Part shown: positions 25,391-31,950 of the stretch, piece after piece | Layout of the letters: each line of letters begins with the position of its first letter | Position numbering within the stretch: the first letter of the stretch is position 1 | NCBI GenBank assembly: GCA_910583925.1 | Contig: CAJTZJ010000015.1 | Location: 1 to 47,370 of the forward strand | Length of the DNA: 47,370 bases | Direction: 5' to 3' | Source: an uncultured Eubacterium sp. | GTDB lineage: Bacteria; Bacillota; Clostridia; Oscillospirales; Acutalibacteraceae | Notes under the pieces: model-generated | The model's input: only the letters and a program-made list of their open reading frames with translations | Told to the model about the DNA's origin: nothing | Database searches by the model: none | Position numbers and translations under genes: made by a program

Positions 25391-25899
25391 TGGTTAAAAT
25401 GAAATTCAAGGATTTTGAATTTCCGAATAATCCTCTTTTTATTAAAACAGAGCTTGCACAGCGAATTAAGGAAAACCCGGTTTTAAGCGGTAAAAGCAAT
25501 GTTTACCATCTTTCCGAGAGGGCGGCGGTTATCACGGCGGACGGCTGTTTCTGGAATGATGACGGAGCGGATGCTTCGTTCAAACTTAAAATGCTGATCA
25601 AAAGCCGAAAGCCCGGCTGGCTCTTTCTTCCGGACGGCAGCTGCTATAATGCTTATTTATCTTCCGTTGATATCAAGGAGGATGCAAAGAAAAACTGTAT
25701 TTCCTACAGTATTTCTTTTGTTGAAAAATGCCCGGTCAAGAACAGCGAATATGATTTCGGCTTTACATATGCAGAGGAAAACGAAAATATGTATGATATT
25801 GCGTTTCGCTGTGATAAAAGTATAGAAAAGCTTATGGAGATAAACAGCTTTCCTAATCCGTTTTCCGTAAAAAAAGGCGATAAGGTGGTGCTTCAGTGA
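25390..25899 (+). CDS. Baseplate protein with DNA-circularisation-like N-domain and C-terminal LysM-like domain
   Basis: In 169 residues, the first 115 or so resemble the N-terminal domain of Mu gp43-type 'DNA circularisation' tail proteins: a strand GWLFLPDGSCYNAYL, then VDIKED, then a strand ending FVEKCP, which matches the family's 'HPxxG...v...E...FVE' pattern. The last 45 residues (YDIAFRCDKSIEKLMEIN.., then PFSVKKGDKVVLQ) look like a LysM repeat, the D-x2-I-x2-L-x2-IN..P..V..G..L pattern. Combining both gives a baseplate hub/peptidoglycan-binding part like T4 gp53. It overlaps its neighbours by 1 and 4 bp. Confidence 0.65.
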   Translation: MVKMKFKDFEFPNNPLFIKTELAQRIKENPVLSGKSNVYHLSERAAVITADGCFWNDDGADASFKLKMLIKSRKPGWLFLPDGSCYNAYLSSVDIKEDAKKNCISYSISFVEKCPVKNSEYDFGFTYAEENENMYDIAFRCDKSIEKLMEINSFPNPFSVKKGDKVVLQ

Positions 25900-26843
25900 C
25901 TTTTCAGTTATTTGATATGGACGGAAATGTTTTTGAGCCTGAGAAAATGATTTCCTATGAGCTTGTCAGTGAAGCGGAAGCACCTTGTGATGGGCTTCGA
26001 TTAAGCTTTTCCTGCGGTGAAAATATTGGCGAAATCAGTGTTGTAAAGGCTTACAAAAATAACAAGCTTTCTTTTAACGGCTTTTGCGATAAGCAAAAAA
26101 TTACTTTTTCTGCATCGGGGAAAATCTGTTTTATTTATGCACGAAGCAGCGCATCTCTTCTTGTTGATAATGAAGCTGTTCCGTGTCAGTATAAAAATCC
26201 TTCTGCAAGACAGCTTTGGTTTTCAAATGCAAAGGATTTCGGATTTAAAATGAATCTTCCCGAATTATATTCGGAAAACAGCTATCTTGTTCCAAAGGGT
26301 ACAAGCTGTTACGGCGCAATAAACAATTATGTTTCTGCTGTTTCGGGAACCCCTGTTTATGCAACACCTGAAAATGTTCTGAAAACATATGAGAAAAACA
26401 GCATTGTTAAAAGACTTGATGATTATAATATTCTGTCGCTTTCTTATGTTATAAACAGAAGTGAGCCGATAAGCGAGATTGATTATAAAATCAATTCCGC
26501 AGATAACTATTCGTATCATTTTAAAAGCGGTTTTGTTCAGAAAATGGGTATTGAAAGAAAGCGAATGATGAATCTTTCATCAATCCCGTTATGGCAGAGA
26601 GAAATCAATGCCGAAAAAATGATAGAAAAATCGCTTGCTGAATATTATTCGGTTTCTGCAGTAATTTTAGGAGAAAGCGATTTGGAAATTTTTGACAGGG
26701 TTATCATTGATTTTGATGATTGCTTCAACGATGAAGAATTTTATGTATCTGAGCTTGCAGTCTGCAAAAATGAAAACGGAGAGCAAACAACCGTTCTCTT
26801 GAAAAAGAAAATAAACGGAGAAATGATAAATTATGTGGCTTAG
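25896..26843 (+). CDS. Baseplate hub protein (Mu gp44/gpD-like)
   Basis: A GTG start overlaps the previous stop; AAGGTGG is 7 nt upstream. The 315-residue protein has the order of phage hub proteins: two beta-barrel-like domains (about 1-90 and 190-315) around a mixed central region, with SADNYSYHF and VIIDFDDCFNDEEFYVSELAVCKN near the end. It is placed between the gp43/gp53-like and gp45-like genes as in Mu-type baseplates. It would form the ring that holds the spike. The family assignment depends on gene order as well as pattern. Confidence 0.6.
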   Translation: MTFQLFDMDGNVFEPEKMISYELVSEAEAPCDGLRLSFSCGENIGEISVVKAYKNNKLSFNGFCDKQKITFSASGKICFIYARSSASLLVDNEAVPCQYKNPSARQLWFSNAKDFGFKMNLPELYSENSYLVPKGTSCYGAINNYVSAVSGTPVYATPENVLKTYEKNSIVKRLDDYNILSLSYVINRSEPISEIDYKINSADNYSYHFKSGFVQKMGIERKRMMNLSSIPLWQREINAEKMIEKSLAEYYSVSAVILGESDLEIFDRVIIDFDDCFNDEEFYVSELAVCKNENGEQTTVLLKKKINGEMINYVA

Positions 26844-27210
26844 TAAAAAATTCGGCAGGGCTGATAAGGATTTTTCTGAAATCGGGGCAGTTTCGGTGGG
26901 CGGAAATGCCGTTATAAAAACGGCTTCTACAATTCAGAGCGAAGAGGTTCGGAATTATGCTCCGTATGGTTATTCGGCCTATGCACCGGACGGCGAAGAG
27001 ATTCTGCTTATAAACAGTGCAGGCGGAACGGCAGGGGCAGGCACCAAAATGAAAAACGAAAGACTTTCTACCGGCGAAATATCCATAACATCAATAGGCA
27101 ATGCGAAAATAATGCTGAAAAATAACGGGGATGCAGAAATAAACGGCTTTGTTTTTACAAAAGACGGAAAAATTAGAAATCAAAAAGGAGAGGTTGTTTT
27201 TGACTCCTGA
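26833..27210 (+). CDS. Baseplate spike protein (Mu gp45-like)
   Basis: The 125-residue protein overlaps the hub gene by 11 bp. The motif NYAPYGYSAYAPDGEEILLINSAGG (about 40-64; only its start and end quoted: NYAPYGYS and EEILLINSAGG) fits the OB-fold of Mu gp45, whose consensus is 'PYGF...P..GAE.v.l..GG'. It is followed by a beta-helix-like stretch ending in GDAEINGFVFTKDGKI. Spike proteins puncture the outer surface of target cells. No His/iron tip is seen. Length is close to half of Mu gp45 (about 200), so it is a short version. Confidence 0.7.
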   Translation: MWLSKKFGRADKDFSEIGAVSVGGNAVIKTASTIQSEEVRNYAPYGYSAYAPDGEEILLINSAGGTAGAGTKMKNERLSTGEISITSIGNAKIMLKNNGDAEINGFVFTKDGKIRNQKGEVVFDS

Positions 27211-27517
27211 AATCAATAACGGCGACTATGTTAAAAGCGGTAAAACCTTAAAGGAAATCGAGTACATTGATGAGCTTTTGCAGAATGTGGCTTTAAATAT
27301 AAGGACCGAAAAGGGCAGATTTTATCCCGATAAAAATTTTGGCTCTCATATTTTTTCAGCTGAGTATAAGACGGATAAATACATTATCGGTTTGGCAAGG
27401 CAGGCCGTATCAAGCCTAAACGGTGTTTATATCAAATCGGTAAAAATAACGGATAAAAGCTTTGAATTTACGGTTATTGTAAATAACCTTGAAAGGCAGG
27501 TGTTTATAAAGGTATGA
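27200..27517 (+). CDS. Baseplate wedge protein (Mu gp46 / gp25-like)
   Basis: A TTG start at 27200 is chosen because AAGGAG (27185-27190) lies 9 nt before it; the ATG at 27149 is inside the upstream gene and has no SD. The 105-residue protein has the gp25/gp46 arrangement: an N-terminal arm, a helix 'IEYIDELLQNVALNIRTEKG' (split: IEYIDELLQN and ALNIRTEKG) and the RFYPDKNFGSHIF loop with the aromatic-Gly pair, then beta strands ending in VIVNNLERQVFIKV. It overlaps its neighbours by 11 and 4 bp. Gp25-like proteins start sheath polymerisation, yet no sheath is encoded here. Confidence 0.75.
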   Translation: MTPEINNGDYVKSGKTLKEIEYIDELLQNVALNIRTEKGRFYPDKNFGSHIFSAEYKTDKYIIGLARQAVSSLNGVYIKSVKITDKSFEFTVIVNNLERQVFIKV

Positions 27518-28584
27518 ATCTAACTTATGATGAAATATTGAATTCTATGAAGATTGAGTTTGCAGGTGAAAAGGGTGAAGCGGTTAAAGAGCTATCTGAT
27601 ATTGAAGCAAGATTTAAGGCGGTTGCTTCAGAGATTTATTCTGTTTCAGCCTATGGCGATTACATTATGAAGCAAAGTTTTCCGCAAACTGCAACCAGCG
27701 AGTTCTTAGACAGGCACGCTGAACTGAGAAGTATAACAAGAAAAACGGCTTCTTATGCAAAGGGTGCAATTACTGTTTACAGAACAGAAAGCAGTATCGG
27801 CAGTACGGTATCTATTCCAAAGGGAACGATTTTTTCAGTGTCAGACAAGCCATTTATTCAGTTTGCCACAGACAGAGCATACAGCATTTCATCCGTCGCA
27901 TTTTCGATTTCTGTTTCAGTTACTGCCCTTAAGACAGGTTCTGAATATAACATCCAATCGAAAACAGCATTCACGGCTGTGAATCCGCCTGCTTATCTGG
28001 AATCGGCAGTCAGCAGTGCTGATTTTTCAGGCGGATGGGATATGGAAAGTGATGAAGCCTTAAGAGAAAGAATTTTATCTTCTTATAAAAGCAGAAAGAA
28101 TGCCGTCAGTGCAGAGGCGGTCAGAGAAACACTGCTTACTTTAAGCGAGGTAACAGATGCGGTTGTATTTCCTTCTGAAAACTACAGGCTTAATGTCTGT
28201 TTGAAAACCAAGAGCGGAAAAATCAGCGATGCTCTTAAAAATGAAGCAACGGATATGCTTGGGTTTGCCGTGCTGTGCGGTGTAACTCTTGTATTCACGG
28301 CGGCAACCGAGCAGCTGTTTGATGTAACGGCTGAGGTTAAGATGTTAAGCGGCTACAGCTCTTCCGAAATGGAAAATAAAATTAAGGAAAGGGTTAAGGA
28401 ATTCTGCAGCAATGAAAAAATCGGGCGGAATTACAGTGAATCTGCTATTGCAGCGTACTGCAGCGGAATTGACGGTGTGGAATATATTAATGTTTTTCTG
28501 GGTTCGGGAAGTATACAGGCAGTTGCCTGCGGTAGCAGTAATTTCCTGAAGCTTGATAATGTAGAGGTTTTTATTCATGAATAG
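27514..28584 (+). CDS. Baseplate J protein (Mu gp47-like)
   Basis: The 356-residue protein shows the baseplate J layout: an N-terminal helical part ending in FLDRHAELRSITRK (about 67-80), a repetitive beta 'GTIFSVSDKPFIQFATD' region (GTIFSVSD and QFATDRAY), the GGWDMESDEALRERILSSYKSRKNA motif (GGWDMESDEALR, about 170-181) and an alternating alpha/beta C-terminus. The DxExxDExLRxRI-type stretch is the most recognisable family mark. It connects wedge to hub. Start and stop overlap neighbours (4 and 8 bp). Confidence 0.85.
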   Translation: MNLTYDEILNSMKIEFAGEKGEAVKELSDIEARFKAVASEIYSVSAYGDYIMKQSFPQTATSEFLDRHAELRSITRKTASYAKGAITVYRTESSIGSTVSIPKGTIFSVSDKPFIQFATDRAYSISSVAFSISVSVTALKTGSEYNIQSKTAFTAVNPPAYLESAVSSADFSGGWDMESDEALRERILSSYKSRKNAVSAEAVRETLLTLSEVTDAVVFPSENYRLNVCLKTKSGKISDALKNEATDMLGFAVLCGVTLVFTAATEQLFDVTAEVKMLSGYSSSEMENKIKERVKEFCSNEKIGRNYSESAIAAYCSGIDGVEYINVFLGSGSIQAVACGSSNFLKLDNVEVFIHE

Positions 28585-29131
28585 TGAAATATATCTCCGC
28601 CTTGAGAATCTTATGAAAAGGCTTGGCTTTTCGGCTTCGGATGGTTCTTTTACAAAAGCAGAAATGAAGGCGTATGCGGCGGCAATAAGCCTTGCCGAAG
28701 CAAAAATGTCGGAGGTGCTTAAAAACATTTTTATAAGCACTGCCGAGGGTTTGGGCATTTCAATGTTTTTAAGTATGATTTCGGAGCAACCGGCATCAAG
28801 CAACGATAAATCAAGGAAAAATGTTATTTCTGCCGTATCTGATAAAATTGGATTTTATTCCAAATCCCGTTTTGATGATATTGTTAACTCGCTTGGTACA
28901 GGCTCATCTTATACAGTGAGCGGAAATATTATGGATTTTTCTTATGAGGGGGCTTTATACCGTCCGCGCCTTGATGAATATTCTAAGCTGATTTCCTCGC
29001 ATAATCCCTGTACGGTTTTGGTTGATAACAAAATGGGTTATGCTTTTTCAATATGGGATGCTGCAGCTTTTCGCTGGTTTGAGATTGACAAAAGGAATAT
29101 TCCGTTTGTAACACTTGAAAATATAAAATAA
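28577..29131 (+). CDS. Baseplate protein I-like (Mu gp48/YmfQ/DUF2313)
   Basis: This 184-residue gene follows gpJ, as gpI/gp48 does in Mu, P2 and PBSX. Its first third is helical (MNSEIYLRLENLMKRLGFS) and rich in acidic/basic pairs. A beta-type end (LYRPRLDEYSKL, then AAFRWFEIDKRNIPFVTLEN) completes it. The N-terminal region with repeated AEAKMSEVLKNIF-like helices is shared with gp48 relatives. The family is likely, but identity within the class is not certain. Confidence 0.6.
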   Translation: MNSEIYLRLENLMKRLGFSASDGSFTKAEMKAYAAAISLAEAKMSEVLKNIFISTAEGLGISMFLSMISEQPASSNDKSRKNVISAVSDKIGFYSKSRFDDIVNSLGTGSSYTVSGNIMDFSYEGALYRPRLDEYSKLISSHNPCTVLVDNKMGYAFSIWDAAAFRWFEIDKRNIPFVTLENIK

Positions 29132-29149
29132 TTTTAGAGGAGAATAATT

Positions 29150-29629
29150 ATGGGTTCAGCACAGAAAACAGATTTTTTATCTCTTAATAAATGGATAAGC
29201 ACCGATATTCCTAAAAGAGAAGATTTTAATTACGATAATGCAACGATAGACAATGCTATTAAAGAACATACAAATGATATGTCAAAGCATATTTCACAAT
29301 CTGAGCGTTCTGAATGGAATGAGCCGCATTTTGTTGGCTTTTATTATGGAAACGGCAGTAATTCGGCAAGAACGATTGAAACGGAATGCAGTTTTAATCC
29401 GAGCTTTGCTATCGTATTTGCAGGAAATTCGCCTCCCGGCGTAACTGATTTTACAGGTAAGCTCCACAGAAATCGTTTTGCTTTTTTAACAAAAAGAGCC
29501 GGCAACACGGGTGTAAGCCTTTCCGGAAAAAATATTGTAATCGCTGCTACAGGCACAATAGCGGAAACGAGTGAAACAACCGAATACAACCGAAACGGTG
29601 GCTTGTATTGCTATATATTATTCAGATAA
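29150..29629 (+). CDS. Tail tip/fibre protein, candidate receptor-binding
   Basis: A strong AGAGGAGA SD precedes this 159-residue protein. The first 50 residues (DFLSLNKWISTDIPKREDFNYDNATID, given here as DFLSLNKWI and REDFNYDN, then a helix KEHTNDMSKHI) are a known tail-fibre attachment style of Clostridia phages. The second half is a beta-sandwich-like 'FVGFYYGNGSNSARTIE' (FVGFYYGNG) with FNPSFAIVFAGN, which matches the 'G-Y-x-G-N-G...F-x-P..viv' pattern of short phage receptor-binding domains. It ends the cassette and may set the surface target, perhaps a cell-wall glycan. No chaperone follows. Confidence 0.6.
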   Translation: MGSAQKTDFLSLNKWISTDIPKREDFNYDNATIDNAIKEHTNDMSKHISQSERSEWNEPHFVGFYYGNGSNSARTIETECSFNPSFAIVFAGNSPPGVTDFTGKLHRNRFAFLTKRAGNTGVSLSGKNIVIAATGTIAETSETTEYNRNGGLYCYILFR

Positions 29630-29767
29630 TCTGTTTATTCGATATCAAGGGAGGGCTTGGGGTACCCTGCATAAAGAAGTATTTGGTTTAAATTTTCTGA
29701 TTTTGCCCATCTCAAAATTAAAAATCTCGGTGAAAACGATATATTTTTTAGCAAGTATTCTTTATGT

Positions 29768-29793
29768 AGGGCGTTCCTTATGCCCTCTTTTTT
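29768..29793 (+). terminator. Terminator of the phage-derived cassette
   Basis: A 5-bp GC stem (29768-29772 with 29782-29786), 9-nt loop, and six T's (29788-29793). It separates the cassette from coaX. The 226-bp gap after the last gene holds no other ORF. Confidence 0.75.
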
Positions 29794-29794
29794 A

Positions 29795-29823
29795 TTTACA
29801 ATTCAGAAAAAATATAATATAAT
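29795..29823 (+). promoter_or_regulatory. coaX promoter
   Basis: TTTACA (29795-29800), 17 bp, TATAAT (29818-29823), 32 bp before the coaX ATG. The start directly after the cassette terminator shows that coaX is independently transcribed. Confidence 0.8.
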
Positions 29824-29855
29824 ATATCCGAAATTTACAAATAAGGAGAGTTTGT

Positions 29856-30620
29856 ATGCTTCTTGCTGTCGATGTTGGAAACACAAATATTGTATTGGGT
29901 GTTCTGGATGATGAAAAGATGGTTTGCTCAGGCAGGCTTTCAACGAATGTGAATGAAACGGAAATTGAATATTCAATGAAGCTGAAAACCTTTCTTGAGG
30001 TTAACGGAGTTAAGGGGATTGATGGTGCAATTATTTCAAGTGTTGTTCCGGCCCTTGTAAGAACGCTGATGAAAAGCGTTAAGCTTGTTTGTGCAGTGGA
30101 TGCAGTTGTTGTAGGTCCCGGAATAAAAACAGGGCTGAATATCAAGCTGGATAATCCTGCGGAAATGGGTGCAGATATTGTTGTAGGCGATGTTGCCGTT
30201 ATCAATAAATATCCGCTTCCGGCCATTGTATTCGATTTCGGAACGGCTACAACGGCATCTGTTATTGACAAAACAGGTGCACATATCGGGGGCGCAATTA
30301 TGTGCGGTGTTAAAACAGCCATAAATTCTCTTGCCAGCGGAACAGCGCAGCTTCCGCAGATTGATATTTCCGCTCCGTCCAAAATAATCGGAAGAAATAC
30401 GATTGATGCTATGAAATGCGGATCTGTTATCGGTACGGCTGCTATGCTTGAGGGGCTTGTGGCACGATTTGAAAAGGAACTGGGCGAAAAGGCAACCGTT
30501 GTTGTAACAGGCGGTCTTGGAAAGGCAATAGCAAAGGCAACGAATCTTGATGTTATCGTTGATGATAATTTGCTTATTGATGGCTTAAGAATAATTTATG
30601 ATAAAAATAAAGGTAATTAA
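29856..30620 (+). CDS. coaX: Type III pantothenate kinase
   Basis: The 254-residue enzyme of the ASKHA fold has DVGNTN (6-11), the NPAEMGAD motif (100-107) and DFGTATT (127-133), which form the phosphate- and metal-binding sites. It phosphorylates pantothenate in the first step of CoA synthesis. Most CoaX proteins have GADR at the second motif; here the last position is Ile108. This does not remove the catalytic Asp. TAAGGAGAG SD. The next gene starts 2 bp after its stop, so coaX and the DUF1015 gene form an operon. Confidence 0.95.
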   Translation: MLLAVDVGNTNIVLGVLDDEKMVCSGRLSTNVNETEIEYSMKLKTFLEVNGVKGIDGAIISSVVPALVRTLMKSVKLVCAVDAVVVGPGIKTGLNIKLDNPAEMGADIVVGDVAVINKYPLPAIVFDFGTATTASVIDKTGAHIGGAIMCGVKTAINSLASGTAQLPQIDISAPSKIIGRNTIDAMKCGSVIGTAAMLEGLVARFEKELGEKATVVVTGGLGKAIAKATNLDVIVDDNLLIDGLRIIYDKNKGN

Positions 30621-30622
30621 TT

Positions 30623-31861
30623 ATGGCAGTTTTTAAATCCTTCAGGGCATACCGCCCTGCCCAAAGAAACCAATCCTTAATCCCGGCTTTGCCTTATGAT
30701 GTTATGAGCAGTGAGGAAGCAAGAGAAATGGTAAAGGGGAATTCGCTTTCCTTTCTCCATGTTGACAGGGCGGAAATAGATTTTCCTGTCGGTGCAGATA
30801 AGTACAGCAGGGAAATTTATGAAAAGGCAAAGGAAAATCTTCTTGCTCTTGAAAACACAGGGGCTATGATACAGGATGAAGCACCGTGTTTTTATATATA
30901 CAGGCAGATTATGAACGGCAGGGCACAGGTTGGTCTTGTTGGCTGCGCTTCAATTGATGATTATATGAATAACATTATTAAAAAGCACGAGAAAACACTT
31001 GCCAAAAAAGAAAAAGACCGCATTAATCATGTTAATATAACAGATGCAAATACCGGACCTATATTTTTAACCTACAGAAAAAATACGGCAATTAATATGA
31101 CGGTTTCTCTTTGGATGAATGAAAAAGAGCCGGTTTATAACTTTGAAGCGGATGATGTTCTTCAGACAGTCTGGGTTGTTGATGATACGGAAATCATAAA
31201 TCGCTTATCATCCCTTTTTAAAGATATAGAATATCTTTATATTGCAGATGGGCATCACCGCTGTGCCTCGGCAGTTAAGGTCGGGCAGATGAGAAGAGAG
31301 GAAAACCCCAATTATACGGGGAATGAGGAATTCAATTACTTTCTTGCGGTTGCTTTTCCCGATAATGAACTTGAAATTATGGATTACAACAGGGTTGTTA
31401 AGGATTTAAACGGTATGTCCTCCGATGAATTTTTAAGCCGTGTATTTGAAAATTTTGAAATAAAAAAGGAAAACGAGTCATATCATCCAACCGAAAGGCA
31501 CACCTTTGGTATGTATCTTGATAAGGAATGGTATTCTTTAAAGGCAAAAAAATCTGTAATAAATGAGAATGATCCTGTTGCAAGGCTTGATGTTTCAATT
31601 TTGCAGGAAAGCCTTTTGGAGCCTATTCTTGGAATTCAAGATCCGAAAAATGACAGCCGGATTGATTTTGTCGGCGGAATAAGGGGGCTTGGCGAGCTTG
31701 AACGGCGTGCAAAAACAGATATGCGGCTTGCCTTTTCAATGTATCCTACAACAACAGATGATTTAATTGCTATTGCCGATGCAGGAAAAATAATGCCTCC
31801 GAAATCAACATGGTTTGAGCCGAAGCTGCTTTCAGGACTTTTTATTCATCATTTGTCATAA
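30623..31861 (+). CDS. DUF1015 family protein
   Basis: The 412-residue protein has the family's marker IADGHHRCASA (near 210-220) and the C-terminal region IDFVGGIRGLGELERR. DUF1015 proteins are widespread in anaerobes and have no agreed biochemical function. The His-His-Arg centre suggests a nuclease/phosphate-type active site, but that is inference. The start ATG is 2 bp after coaX, with AAAGGT inside the end of coaX as its SD, so the two proteins are made together. It ends the operon before the next promoter. Confidence 0.88.
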   Translation: MAVFKSFRAYRPAQRNQSLIPALPYDVMSSEEAREMVKGNSLSFLHVDRAEIDFPVGADKYSREIYEKAKENLLALENTGAMIQDEAPCFYIYRQIMNGRAQVGLVGCASIDDYMNNIIKKHEKTLAKKEKDRINHVNITDANTGPIFLTYRKNTAINMTVSLWMNEKEPVYNFEADDVLQTVWVVDDTEIINRLSSLFKDIEYLYIADGHHRCASAVKVGQMRREENPNYTGNEEFNYFLAVAFPDNELEIMDYNRVVKDLNGMSSDEFLSRVFENFEIKKENESYHPTERHTFGMYLDKEWYSLKAKKSVINENDPVARLDVSILQESLLEPILGIQDPKNDSRIDFVGGIRGLGELERRAKTDMRLAFSMYPTTTDDLIAIADAGKIMPPKSTWFEPKLLSGLFIHHLS

Positions 31862-31887
31862 AAATTTGTGCATCTGTAAATATTTTC

Positions 31888-31916
31888 TTGTAAATATTAT
31901 TCAAATGTGATAGAAT
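31888..31916 (+). promoter_or_regulatory. Promoter of the M28 peptidase gene
   Basis: TTGTAA (31888-31893) and TAGAAT (31911-31916) with 17 bp between, 34 bp before the ATG. Confidence 0.65.
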
Positions 31917-31950
31917 AAACTGTAATTTTAATTTTTGAGGAGAAGCGCTT

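Larger units (their letters stand above)
19458..29629 (+). mobile_element. Compact phage-derived head-plus-baseplate cassette
   Basis: Fifteen same-strand ORFs, most overlapping by 1-11 bp, form a packaging/head block (terminases, portal, protease/scaffold, capsid, connectors) joined directly to a Mu-type baseplate block and a tip/fibre gene. All recognised catalytic residues and reading frames are intact. There is no integrase, repressor, replication gene, lysis gene, tail sheath, tail tube or tape measure, and no flanking direct repeat was noticed. Flanks are ordinary chromosomal genes with their own signals. This fits either a domesticated particle-producing locus (gene-transfer-agent-like) or a prophage trimmed by clean deletions. 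Confidence 0.75.

Noticed and set aside
26265..26519. Minus-strand ORF within the baseplate hub gene
   Set aside because: It is antisense to a well-supported gene with SD and overlap evidence, and has no SD of its own.
19458..29629. R-type tailocin
   Set aside because: Tailocins keep sheath and tube and lose the head; here the head and terminase are present and the tube and sheath are missing.
29792..30382. 196-codon minus-strand ORF opposite coaX
   Set aside because: coaX is certain; the Ser/Thr/Pro-rich antisense product is a codon-bias shadow.
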